Shown: positions 8,744 through 16,654 of the stretch, one piece after another
Position numbering within the stretch: position 1 is the stretch's first letter
Layout: every line of letters starts with the position of its first letter
Assembly: GCF_008000815.1 (NCBI RefSeq)
Contig: NZ_CP042806.1
Span: 1,984,001 to 2,048,000 of the forward strand
Length of the DNA stretch: 64,000 bases
Reading direction: 5' to 3'
Source of the DNA: Terriglobus albidus
GTDB taxonomy: Bacteria > Acidobacteriota > Terriglobia > Terriglobales > Acidobacteriaceae
The notes under the pieces: generated by a model
Databases searched by the model: none
Seen by the model: only the letters and a program-made list of their open reading frames with translations
Told to the model about the DNA's origin: nothing
Translations under genes and position numbers: made by a program

Positions 8744-8856
8744 AGAGCATTTTCCCTGTAGGTGTAGAGTAGGGCTTCCGTATCTATGGGCGTTTTCCGC
8801 AATGAAAACGCCGCTGCACACCCTTCCGGCCTACCCAGCAACAGGGAAAATGCTCT
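8744..8856. repeat. Dispersed palindromic element, copy A (full)
   Basis: A 113-bp element with ends AGAGCATTTTCCCTGT and ACAGGGAAAATGCTCT, near-perfect inverted repeats, plus an internal hairpin GGCGTTTT/AAAACGCC at 8789-8812. Related elements lie at 12733, 14798 and 38880, with partial copies at 19452 and 35471. No coding capacity. It sits 42 bp upstream of the treZ start. Confidence 0.85.
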
Positions 8857-9374
8857 AGTCGTCTTGGCACATGCAAGCAGCAGGCCGCGGTCCGGCCAGA
8901 TAACGTCGAACCGTACAACGTGGGGAGCATAATCCCAGGCTATATCTTCGTAATCATCATGCGCACGGATACAGTCAGCATTGAACGCGTCCGCCAGGAT
9001 GAGGCAAATCTCTGCGAGTTCATCCGCAAGCATCAATCGACGTGTGTCTGCGGAATGATTCGAAGCATCTGTGCCGAGAAGCCTGCACTTTCCCGTAGAG
9101 AAAGCTTCTGACTAAAGAAGCGCGCAGGCATCATAGATTTCCGCGCAAGCATCATAGCTCGCATCGGGCCGGAACCCTTCCGATTCATGTTCGGCAAGGT
9201 CTGGAATAGGAAGGACGACAATCTGAAGGAGATTTCGTTTGGGCGGCGACTCTCGCGCAAGCGTGGCTGCTTGTCTTCCGAGAGACTTTATGCAGCCCGG
9301 ACCTGATTGCGCGGCCAAGATAGCACCCGGCAACTTTGATCAACGGATCGGGGCGCAGGACGCGCCCCGATTCT
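8857..9374. other. Region with no confident gene; short open frame runs into repeat A
   Basis: On the minus strand an open frame from 9036 (MMLADELAEICLILADAFNA, then HDDYEDIAWDYAPHVVRFDV) reads to 8857 and then through the repeat to a stop at 8707. The first 60 codons look protein-like, and the frame stays open about 20 codons further upstream without a start codon, so it could be the tail of a gene cut by the repeat. I do not recognise the family. Nothing supportable was seen in 9110-9374. Confidence 0.3.
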
Positions 9375-10502
9375 CTAGACGATGTCTTTGGCGGAGGAGA
9401 GTGCACTGTAGCTTTCGATCTGGCCCAGGGTGAAGGCGTGCATGTCGGCCTGCGAGTCCCAGTTTTTATACCAGCGCACCAGGTACTCCAGTGCCGCATC
9501 GAGCCGTAGCGCAGGAGCCCAGTCAAGGTCGGCGCGGGCGCGGCTGGCATCCAGCTTCAGGTAGTGGGCCTCGTGCGGAGATGGCGCGTCGTCAATCACC
9601 CAGGAGGCGCCGTCTCCCCAGAACGCCGACATATGCTCCGCAATCCACGCCACGGGACGGGCATCATCTTCGATGGGACCGAAGTTGTAGGCGGTGGCGT
9701 ATCTGGGATCATGAGTGAGCAGCCGTTCGGCGAGCTGAATATATCCGCGAAGCGGTTCGAGAACATGCTGCCATGGACGGATTGCATGCGGCCGTCTGAT
9801 CAGAACCGGCTTTTGCGACAGAAACCCGCGGACAAGGTCGGGGAGGAGGCGATCGTTTGACCAGTCGCCACCGCCAATCACGTTTCCGGCTCGCGCCGTT
9901 GCAACGGCCACCTGATGAGTTTTGCCAAGCTGCGCAACAGGGAAGTATGACTGCCGGTACGCCGCGCTTACGATCTCGGCACAAGCCTTACTGCTGGAAT
10001 AGGGGTCGTACCCTCCAAGCGGATCTGTCTCGCGATATGGCCAGATCCACTCTTTGTTTTCATAGCACTTGTCTGTCGTAACGGAGACGACAGCACGAAC
10101 GCTCGGAGTCCGCCGAACGCTGTCAAGAACCTTCGCCGTGCCGATGACGTTGGTCTCATAGGTGCCGATCGGGTCTTCATACGAATGAAGAACTAACGGC
10201 TGCGCCGCGAGATGAAAGACCACCTCCGGAGCGAACTCCCGCATGGCGGCTTCGAGCTTGGCCGCGTCGCGAATATCCCCGCGAATGTCTTCGATCACCG
10301 AGCCGACACGAGCAGCGGTGAAGAGATTCGGCTCGGTGCAGGGATCGAGTGCATAGCCGCGAACCGTGGCGCCAAGCTGAGCGAGCCACAGCGCCAGCCA
10401 TCCGCCTTTGAAGCCCGTGTGCCCTGTGAGAAAGACCTTGCGACCTTGCCAGGAGAAGGTCTGTGCCTGAGCGTGCTCGGCTGCTATCACCAGACCCTCC
10501 AT
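9375..10502 (-). CDS. rfbG: CDP-glucose 4,6-dehydratase
   Basis: 375 residues, extended SDR. It converts CDP-D-glucose to CDP-4-keto-6-deoxyglucose, the second step towards CDP-3,6-dideoxyhexoses. Visible: VFLTGHTGFKGGWLALWLAQ (the HTGFKG form of the NAD(+) motif diagnostic for RfbG), VFHLAAQPLV, the VSVTTDKCYEN stretch, and the catalytic pair in YDPYSSSKACAE. The start overlaps the end of rfbF by 16 bp, so the two are coupled. rfbH is divergently transcribed 0.9 kb away, completing the first three steps of the pathway. Confidence 0.93.
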   Translation of the reverse strand: MEGLVIAAEHAQAQTFSWQGRKVFLTGHTGFKGGWLALWLAQLGATVRGYALDPCTEPNLFTAARVGSVIEDIRGDIRDAAKLEAAMREFAPEVVFHLAAQPLVLHSYEDPIGTYETNVIGTAKVLDSVRRTPSVRAVVSVTTDKCYENKEWIWPYRETDPLGGYDPYSSSKACAEIVSAAYRQSYFPVAQLGKTHQVAVATARAGNVIGGGDWSNDRLLPDLVRGFLSQKPVLIRRPHAIRPWQHVLEPLRGYIQLAERLLTHDPRYATAYNFGPIEDDARPVAWIAEHMSAFWGDGASWVIDDAPSPHEAHYLKLDASRARADLDWAPALRLDAALEYLVRWYKNWDSQADMHAFTLGQIESYSALSSAKDIV

Positions 10503-11257
10503 GGGGCATTGCCTGAGTTCCAGAGCTCTTCCAGGTACTGCTTGTCGCGGAGCGTGTCCATGGGCTGCCAGAAGCCGCGATGCGAGAAGGCATGGACTTC
10601 CCGGCGTGCGACCAATGCTTCAATCGGCTCACGCTCGAACATCTGCCGGTCATCGGTGATATCGTCCAGTACCTTTGGTGAAAGGACGAAGAATCCACCG
10701 TTGATCCAGCCGCCCTCTTCAGCTGGTTTTTCGTGAAACGAGTGAATCTGTGTTCCGTTAAGTCCCAGACCTCCAAATCGAGCGACGGGCTGCACACTGG
10801 TCAGCGTTGCACTCTTTCCGTGCGAGCGATGAAAATTAATCAGCGCTGTGATGTCCACATCGGAGACGCCATCGCCATACGTCATGCAGAAGGCTTCGTC
10901 GTCTTTGATGTACGGGGCAACCCGCTTTAACCGTCCGGCTGTCCCGGTCGAGTCTCCGGTGTCGACGAGCGTCACACGCCAAGGTTCAGCTACCGAATCA
11001 TGCACCGTCATTTTGTTTTCCTTCATATCGAAGGTGACGTCAGAGGTGTGCAGGAAGTAGTTGGCGAAATACTCCTTGATCACATAGCCCTTGTAGCCGC
11101 AGCAGATGATGAAATCTTTAATGCCATGCGCCGAGTAGATTTTGAGGATGTGCCAGAGAATAGGGAGGCCGCCAATTTCGACCATCGGTTTAGGGCGGAC
11201 AGAAGTTTCTTCGCTGATACGGGTGCCAAGACCACCGGCAAGAATGACAGCTTTCAT
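10487..11257 (-). CDS. rfbF: Glucose-1-phosphate cytidylyltransferase
   Basis: 256 residues, normal for RfbF. It makes CDP-glucose from CTP and glucose-1-phosphate. The nucleotidyltransferase signature is VILAGGLGTRISEETSVRPK; also GLPILWHILKIYSAHGI, IICCGYKGYVIKEYF and TYGDGVSDVDI, which carries the metal-binding aspartate. It is transcribed towards rfbG with overlapping ends and away from rfbH, so the 137-bp gap to rfbH probably holds divergent promoters. Confidence 0.94.
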   Translation of the reverse strand: MKAVILAGGLGTRISEETSVRPKPMVEIGGLPILWHILKIYSAHGIKDFIICCGYKGYVIKEYFANYFLHTSDVTFDMKENKMTVHDSVAEPWRVTLVDTGDSTGTAGRLKRVAPYIKDDEAFCMTYGDGVSDVDITALINFHRSHGKSATLTSVQPVARFGGLGLNGTQIHSFHEKPAEEGGWINGGFFVLSPKVLDDITDDRQMFEREPIEALVARREVHAFSHRGFWQPMDTLRDKQYLEELWNSGNAPWRVW

Positions 11258-11394
11258 TTCAATCCTTTAGAAGCCAAAATGTAACCATGATACGGGGTGG
11301 GTCGTAATCAGGAAGCGATGAAAGTGTTCATCGCCATCTTGGAGATCGAATCGTCTTTCGACTCACAAAATTGCTGTGTATGCTAATTCTACAG
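11258..11394. promoter_or_regulatory. Divergent rfbF / rfbH intergenic region
   Basis: The only non-coding stretch between oppositely transcribed genes of one pathway, so promoters for both are expected here. On the plus strand TATGCTAAT near 11378 is a possible -10-like element. No clear ribosome-binding site precedes rfbH. Specific promoter calls are weak. Confidence 0.4.
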
Positions 11395-12732
11395 ATGACT
11401 GATAAAGCAGCAGCGATCCGCCAGCAAATCCTCGAATTGACTGCACAGTTTCACGCAGAGGCTTTTCCTGCCAGAAAGTTTACGCCAGGCACATCAGTCG
11501 TACCCGTCTCCGGCAAGGTGATCGGACCGGAGGATATCTGCTCCGTCGTCGACTCCGCGTTGGACGGATGGTTTACGACAGGGCGCTTCGCGAAGGACTT
11601 CGAGCGAAAGCTCGCGCGCTTTGTCGGCGTCCGCTCTGCCTCGCTGGTTAACTCAGGGTCGTCCGCCAATCTTGTTGCGCTCAGCGCGCTGACGTCGCCC
11701 AAGCTGGGGGATCGTCAGTTGAAGCCCGGCGATGAAGTAATCACTGTGGCCGCGGGATTTCCCACGACGGTGAACCCGATCCTGCAAAACCGGCTCGTAC
11801 CGGTCTTCCTGGATGTCACTCTGCCTACCTATGAGATCGACGTCACGCGACTGGAGGAGGCGTACAGTCCGAAGACGAAGGCCGTCATGATCGCGCATAC
11901 GCTGGGCAACGTCTTCAATCTCGATGCGATCACGGCGTTCTGCAAAAAGTACAATCTCTGGCTTGTAGAGGACTGCTGCGACGCGCTTGGCTCGACATAC
12001 AAAGGCCGGAAGGTGGGCACCTTTGGGGACATCGCCACGGTCAGCTTTTATCCTGCTCACCACATCACCATGGGAGAGGGCGGAGCCGTGCTGACGGACA
12101 AGCCCGCACTGCAGGTCCTGATCGATTCATTCCGCGACTGGGGCCGCGACTGCTGGTGTGAGCCTGGCGTCGACAACACCTGCGGGAAGCGGTTTGATTG
12201 GCAGCTCGGCACACTGCCCTGCGGATACGATCACAAGTACACCTACTCGCACGTGGGCTACAACCTGAAGGCGACCGACATGCAGGCTGCCCTCGGCGTC
12301 TCGCAGATCGAAAAGCTGCCGCAGTTCATCGAAAAGCGAAAAGAGAACTTCGCTTATTTGAGAAACGCATTGAAGCCGCTCGAGGAGTTCCTTCTGCTCC
12401 CGGTGGCGACCGAGAACTCGGATCCCAGCTGGTTCGGCTTTCCCATCGGCGTGAAGACCAGTGCGCCATTTACGCGCGACCAGCTGACCCGCGCACTTGA
12501 AGCACAGAAGATCGGTACGCGCCTTCTGTTCGCAGGGAACCTGCTTCGTCAGCCCGCATATGAAGGTTACGAGTACCGCGTGATTGGCGACCTCGCCAAT
12601 ACCGACTTCGTGATGAACCAGGTCTTCTGGATCGGTGTCTATCCCGGGCTCACCACCGAGATGCTGGACTTCATCGCTAAGACGATGACTGAGTTTGCCG
12701 TCTCGGTCGATGAAGGGCTGAAGGTTCTTTAG
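11395..12732 (+). CDS. rfbH: CDP-4-keto-6-deoxy-D-glucose-3-dehydrase (E1), PLP/[2Fe-2S]
   Basis: About 445 residues from ATG 11395; an earlier in-frame ATG at 11371 would add eight non-conserved residues. It removes the C3 hydroxyl of CDP-4-keto-6-deoxyglucose through a PMP adduct. The PLP-lysine of the aminotransferase fold is replaced by histidine in [14 protein letters not shown], diagnostic of E1. The iron-sulphur cysteines fit the E1 spacing: one in [11 protein letters not shown] and then [11 protein letters not shown] (C-X1-C-X7-C). The reductase partner (E3/RfbI) is not seen nearby. Confidence 0.94.
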   Translation: MTDKAAAIRQQILELTAQFHAEAFPARKFTPGTSVVPVSGKVIGPEDICSVVDSALDGWFTTGRFAKDFERKLARFVGVRSASLVNSGSSANLVALSALTSPKLGDRQLKPGDEVITVAAGFPTTVNPILQNRLVPVFLDVTLPTYEIDVTRLEEAYSPKTKAVMIAHTLGNVFNLDAITAFCKKYNLWLVEDCCDALGSTYKGRKVGTFGDIATVSFYPAHHITMGEGGAVLTDKPALQVLIDSFRDWGRDCWCEPGVDNTCGKRFDWQLGTLPCGYDHKYTYSHVGYNLKATDMQAALGVSQIEKLPQFIEKRKENFAYLRNALKPLEEFLLLPVATENSDPSWFGFPIGVKTSAPFTRDQLTRALEAQKIGTRLLFAGNLLRQPAYEGYEYRVIGDLANTDFVMNQVFWIGVYPGLTTEMLDFIAKTMTEFAVSVDEGLKVL

Positions 12733-12836
12733 AGGGTGTTGCTCAGTATCCCGAAAGGGCCGTACAGCGGCATTTTCATTGCAGAAAACGCCGCATAGAT
12801 GCGGAAGCCCTACATGACACCCACAAGGAAATGCTG
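12733..12836. repeat. Dispersed palindromic element, copy B (degenerate)
   Basis: A diverged member of the family at 8744. The core CATTTTCATTGCAGAAAACG and the downstream GATGCGGAAGCCCTAC match copies A and C; the left end is decayed and the right end reads AAGGAAATGCT. It begins directly after the rfbH stop codon. Confidence 0.65.
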
Positions 12837-12856
12837 TAACCCGGGCGCGACTGCAT

Positions 12857-13090
12857 CTACTTTGGTTTGAAACCGTTCCATCCGGCCATCCGCCGGATGG
12901 ACTCATCCAGACCAACGGTCGGTCGCAGGTTCAGCAGGCGCTGCGCCTTTTGCACGGACGCGGCCGAAGAAGCCGGTCCCGCCGGTAATGAAGAGCCTTT
13001 GGCCTTTCATCTCCTCCAGCATCGGGGAGATTGCGCGCAGAATGTACTCCAGATCGGATTCGGGAAGCGGCCTTGGCGTCGTCGACTCTT
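12857..13090 (-). pseudogene. NAD-dependent epimerase/dehydratase relic with internal deletion
   Basis: The 5' part reads LPESDLEYILRAISPMLEEM then GQRLFITGGTGFFGR, the Rossmann N-terminus of an NAD-epimerase. After about 36 codons the reading jumps, with a one-base frame change, to SVQKAQRLLNLRPTVGLDES then IRRMAGWNGFKPK and a stop at 12857-12859, the C-terminus of the same family. Some 250 central codons are missing (junction near 12960). Both ends resemble the intact epimerase at 27576-28640 (QGRRIFVTGGTGFFG; ELRPTVSLRECIRRTA). It begins immediately at the end of the GtrB gene, so it was probably the next operon gene. Confidence 0.8.
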
Positions 13091-14140
13091 CTAAGTCCCT
13101 TCCATCTCGATCGGCTGAGCCTGCGACTCCATGGAACTCATACTGGCCGCTTCGTATTCTATAGATACACTTTGAGGGACGGGCGTAGGTACCTGTGGCT
13201 CGATGTCGAAGTTAATCCGGTCGAGTTCAACTGCGTAAGGCCGCTTCTGTACCTGCGTGTAAATTGCGCCTATATACTCGCCCATGACCCCCATGAAGAC
13301 CAGTTGAATGGACGCGATGAAGAACACCCCGATGACGGTTGGCGCCAGGCCCAGGCTGAAGGTATTCCAGAAGATGACTTTGGCGATGGTGTAAGCGACT
13401 GCGACAAACAATGACAAGGCCGCGCCACCGAAACCAACGAACGTGGCCAGGCGCAACGGAACCCTGGAGTGGTTGATTATCCCCAGCATCCCAATGTCAT
13501 AAAGCGTGTACCAGTTATTCTTTGTGATGCCGAACTTGCGCTTAGGCTGATCGTAATAGATCTTCTTGTACGGAAGGCCTATCTCCGCGATCATTCCGCG
13601 GAAGTACGGATACGGGTCACCGAACGATCTGACAAACTCAATCACCTTGCGATCGTAGAGACCAAAGCCCGTGAAGTTTTGAAAGGTCTCAATGTTCGAA
13701 AGCCGCTCTGCAATCCTGTAATACTGCTTGCGGAGGAAGAAGACCAGCGAGTGCTCCTCGCTTGTCTTCTTGATCCCGATCACCATATAAGAACCAGCTT
13801 CCCACTCTTCGACGAAGGTGACGATCATGCTGGTGGGATCCTGCAGGTCCGCGACGATCAGCACGATGGCGTCGCCCGATGCCTGCAGCAGCGCGTGTAT
13901 TGGAGACCGTATATGCCCGAAGTTACGGGCATTGATGATGACCTTCACATTAGGATCAGACGCGGCCAGGCGCTTGAGAATCGGCACAGTGTTATCGAGT
14001 GAGCTGTTGTCGATGAAGATGTGCTCGTAGCGATAGCGCCCGATTCCAGCCATCACGTTGCGAACCTGCCGATAAACCTCCTCGACGTTGTCCTGTTCGT
14101 TGTAGCACGGCGTTACGACGCTGATCGTCTTCAAGGGCAC
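13091..14140 (-). CDS. GtrB-like polyprenyl-phosphate glycosyltransferase (GT2)
   Basis: 349 residues. The N-terminal GT-A domain begins ISVVTPCYNEQDNVEEVYRQ and has IDNSSLDNTVPIL and VADLQDPTSMI (DXD-like); two C-terminal membrane helices follow (ATFVGFGGAALSLFVAVAYT and TVIGVFFIASIQLVFMGVMG), then a cytoplasmic tail. The family moves a sugar onto undecaprenyl phosphate at the inner face. The GtrA-like flippase gene is 20 bp upstream on the same strand and a GT-C-like membrane protein follows further upstream, together resembling an O-antigen decoration module (GtrA-GtrB-Gtr). Confidence 0.9.
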   Translation of the reverse strand: MPLKTISVVTPCYNEQDNVEEVYRQVRNVMAGIGRYRYEHIFIDNSSLDNTVPILKRLAASDPNVKVIINARNFGHIRSPIHALLQASGDAIVLIVADLQDPTSMIVTFVEEWEAGSYMVIGIKKTSEEHSLVFFLRKQYYRIAERLSNIETFQNFTGFGLYDRKVIEFVRSFGDPYPYFRGMIAEIGLPYKKIYYDQPKRKFGITKNNWYTLYDIGMLGIINHSRVPLRLATFVGFGGAALSLFVAVAYTIAKVIFWNTFSLGLAPTVIGVFFIASIQLVFMGVMGEYIGAIYTQVQKRPYAVELDRINFDIEPQVPTPVPQSVSIEYEAASMSSMESQAQPIEMEGT

Positions 14141-14160
14141 CTCGACAAGGAATGAAGCTT

Positions 14161-14742
14161 TTAAGCAGTATGGCTTTCTGTGGCTACCGCGGAATTCGAT
14201 TGGGTTGGAAGGCCGGATTTATCAGTATTGCGTCGCGAAAAGGAGAAGTTTTTGTGCGCCAGGTAGGTATAAATCGTTGTTCCTCCCATAACGACGGCGC
14301 CTGCAAGATAAGGCGCGACGCCGCGCAGCGGAGCGATGGACTGCAGCAGCTTGGTGAGGACTGGAAGGATAAAGAGGCCTGGAATGGTTGCGCTGCCATA
14401 GACGGCAAAGCAGCGGAGCCACTCTTTGAGATAGTCTCCCTTGGTGCGAAAGACGAAGGTCTTGTAGGTAAGAAAAGACATCGTCACCCCGATAGGGGTT
14501 GCGGTGATAGACGCAAGATCGACCGTGAAAGGAAGATAGCGCGCCGGGAGCAGGTGGTTGTACAGCGCGACGAAGACTGCGTAACAGCCATATCCAAAGA
14601 GCGTGTTTCCAACTCCCACGACGAGATATCGCAGGACCTCCCGGGCCGGAAACAATCGCATGATCGTTCCCGCAACGCCGGGTTGACGAACCCTGGATGC
14701 CTCTGGGGAAAGGCTGGGACCGTTGCTGATCATAGTCTCCAT
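14161..14742 (-). CDS. GtrA-like small membrane protein (polyprenyl-phosphate-sugar flippase)
   Basis: About 193 residues from ATG 14742 (ATG 14733 is an alternative). The longer frame to 14895 reads through the dispersed repeat at 14798-14906 and was rejected. Four hydrophobic segments are visible, starting at EVLRYLVVGVGNTLFGYGCY, the GtrA/DPMS-type motif; a later one holds IGVTMSFLTYKTFVFRTKGD. The C-terminus is YLAHKNFSFSRR. The family is proposed to flip the lipid-linked sugar made by GtrB; the gtrB gene lies directly downstream. Confidence 0.88.
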   Translation of the reverse strand: METMISNGPSLSPEASRVRQPGVAGTIMRLFPAREVLRYLVVGVGNTLFGYGCYAVFVALYNHLLPARYLPFTVDLASITATPIGVTMSFLTYKTFVFRTKGDYLKEWLRCFAVYGSATIPGLFILPVLTKLLQSIAPLRGVAPYLAGAVVMGGTTIYTYLAHKNFSFSRRNTDKSGLPTQSNSAVATESHTA

Positions 14743-14797
14743 TCTCTCAAAAATCGGTCCACAAAAGCGATATTGCCAGATAAAGGAAGCAAGTCTC

Positions 14798-14906
14798 AGA
14801 GCATTTTCGTTGTTGCTGGGTATCCCGGGAGGCGGAGTGCAGCCGTGTTTCATCGCGGAAAACGCCCATAGATGCGGAGCCCTACTCCACACCAAGGAAA
14901 AGCTCT
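14798..14906. repeat. Dispersed palindromic element, copy C (full)
   Basis: A 109-bp member of the 8744 family: ends AGAGCATTTTCGTTGTTGCT and AAGGAAAAGCTCT, centre CGCGGAAAACGCCCATAGAT. It sits between the gtrA-like gene and the membrane protein gene upstream, and its right end overlaps the final bases of the latter (stop at 14905). Confidence 0.82.
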
Positions 14907-16440
14907 AATGTTGCAAATGACCGTCAGTCAACGCCACGTTCCCGGATTTCAATAAGTAGATTCTGTAGCCGCGTGGGTTGATGGGATCGTACATACGGGT
15001 TACGTCCAAAGAATAGTTCGAGTTGAGAAACTCAACAAACTGTGGCCATTGCGCGATCTTTTCAAACGATTCCGGCTGACCGAGCCCCGATGTTGTCAGG
15101 ACGATGACCCCGGGAGGATTGTGTTGAACTTCCTCCAGGAACATGTTGCGATAGTAAGCCGAGGGATGGCTGCCGGGCGGGCCGAAGAGCATGAAGTCGC
15201 CCAGGAATTTTGTGTGATGTACCAGGCCAACGCGGTACAGTGCGCCGAGACAGCCGGATACCATGTCAAGGCACTGCACCTGGTTCTGCAGTTTGGGACC
15301 ACCCAGGCGATTAAGATCCAGCACAAGTGCGTCTGTCAGCTCAGAGTTTGGTTTTGCCCCATAGATCGAAACACAGTATCCGGGGATCAGCAGGAGAACG
15401 CCGGCGACGCCTGTCAATCCCAGGCCGCGCGTCCAACCCTGCATCTTCATCGCGCGGCAAAACTCCAGCCCCATCCACAAAAGCAGGAAGGCCGTAAGTG
15501 GATAACGATGGTAGGAGAAGCCTTTTCGCTGAGCGACGAAGGAAAGCGCTCCGAAGCATATTGTCACCGCGAGGGCCTGTCGCTCCCAATTCTTCCAGTC
15601 TTTGTTTCTGAGGGTAAGAATCAGCGTGATCAGCAGCAGGGGAATAAACGCAATGCGCGGAGGAAGAAGGATGAGAAGCGTGACTATATCAAGATTGCCT
15701 ACCCCCGCGTAATAAGGCAGAAGGCGCTTCGTGATGCTCAGGAAATCACCCGTAGCATGATATCGAAGCAGGAACCCCGCGATGATGAGCGACGCGGCGG
15801 CGAAACCCAGAAGCGCGAACCCTATATAAGGAATGACTGCTTCTTTTCGTCTCCGCAGCGGAGGGATCGACATCAGCAGAAGAATGACGCCAAGGGGGGC
15901 AGCCATAGGCTTTAGCGAGGCGGCCAACCAGACCAGAAAGCCGAACGGAAGCATCAGCAGGGGGCGCCTTGCCCGCAGAGCTGAGAAGGCAAAGGCAATT
16001 CCGGCCACGATCAGCACCGTCATGACCTCTTCCCGTTGGGCGGCATTCCCGGCCCCCTCGGCTCCATGGATGATAGTGAACATCGCTCCGCCAAATAGCC
16101 CTGCCAGCCAGTCGTACGGCCAGGCGATCACGATCATGGATGCAGTAAGAACGGCGAGCAGAAAGAAGTCATACAGCCGCCAGCCGAGATCGCCAGGTCC
16201 AAAGATCCGCAATGCCCAACCTTCGATGAAGTAGGAGCCAGGCATGTTCATGTCGACAATGTCGCGGTACGGAGCCTTGCCGTGATCTATGAAAAAGTTG
16301 ACGTAGTGCATGGCAGAGGTGTCCCACTGCCAGCTCCAGTTGATCGAGCGATACGCAAAAAAGAATGCGGCGACGCAAAATATCACAATGGACGCGGCCC
16401 GGAAAATTCCTATAAAACGAGGCGCTGGCGCTCTTTCCAT
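14905..16440 (-). CDS. Polytopic membrane protein, GT-C (GT39-like) glycosyltransferase candidate
   Basis: About 511 residues from ATG 16440 (AGGGG lies about 8 nt upstream; a TTG at 16446 is also in frame). Roughly ten hydrophobic segments. After the first helix comes the loop SWQWDTSAMHYVNFFIDHGK then APYRDIVDMNMPGSYFIEGW, whose acidic residues and position match the catalytic loop of GT-C enzymes using polyprenyl-phosphate sugars. A soluble C-terminal domain of about 150 residues follows. With GtrB and GtrA directly downstream it is the likely transferase of a surface glycan modification set. The substrate is unknown. Confidence 0.75.
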   Translation of the reverse strand: MERAPAPRFIGIFRAASIVIFCVAAFFFAYRSINWSWQWDTSAMHYVNFFIDHGKAPYRDIVDMNMPGSYFIEGWALRIFGPGDLGWRLYDFFLLAVLTASMIVIAWPYDWLAGLFGGAMFTIIHGAEGAGNAAQREEVMTVLIVAGIAFAFSALRARRPLLMLPFGFLVWLAASLKPMAAPLGVILLLMSIPPLRRRKEAVIPYIGFALLGFAAASLIIAGFLLRYHATGDFLSITKRLLPYYAGVGNLDIVTLLILLPPRIAFIPLLLITLILTLRNKDWKNWERQALAVTICFGALSFVAQRKGFSYHRYPLTAFLLLWMGLEFCRAMKMQGWTRGLGLTGVAGVLLLIPGYCVSIYGAKPNSELTDALVLDLNRLGGPKLQNQVQCLDMVSGCLGALYRVGLVHHTKFLGDFMLFGPPGSHPSAYYRNMFLEEVQHNPPGVIVLTTSGLGQPESFEKIAQWPQFVEFLNSNYSLDVTRMYDPINPRGYRIYLLKSGNVALTDGHLQH

Positions 16441-16654
16441 CGGCAAAACCCCTATCTCAATAATCTATCGTTCAGGAGCTGCGCGTACACCCAATTTCTA
16501 ATGGCGGACGTGTCGCCAGTGTAGGCCGCCATGACCTCCGGCTCTATTGCCACCGCTGCTCAATGATAGTGCGATTATGCCATGCCCATCTTGCAGAGCA
16601 GTAAAAAAAGACGTGTCTGTAAGGGAAGCGCATGTTGCGTGCCGAACGAGCGGC
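16441..16654. other. Intergenic, nothing recognised
   Basis: 214 bp between the membrane protein start and the end of the GH36-like gene, both on the minus strand. No repeat copy, no clear terminator hairpin and no coding signal were seen. Confidence 0.4.

Noticed and set aside
8703-8750. N-terminal extension of TreZ
   Set aside because: The extra residues are translated from the dispersed repeat; the family N-terminus begins at ATG 8702.
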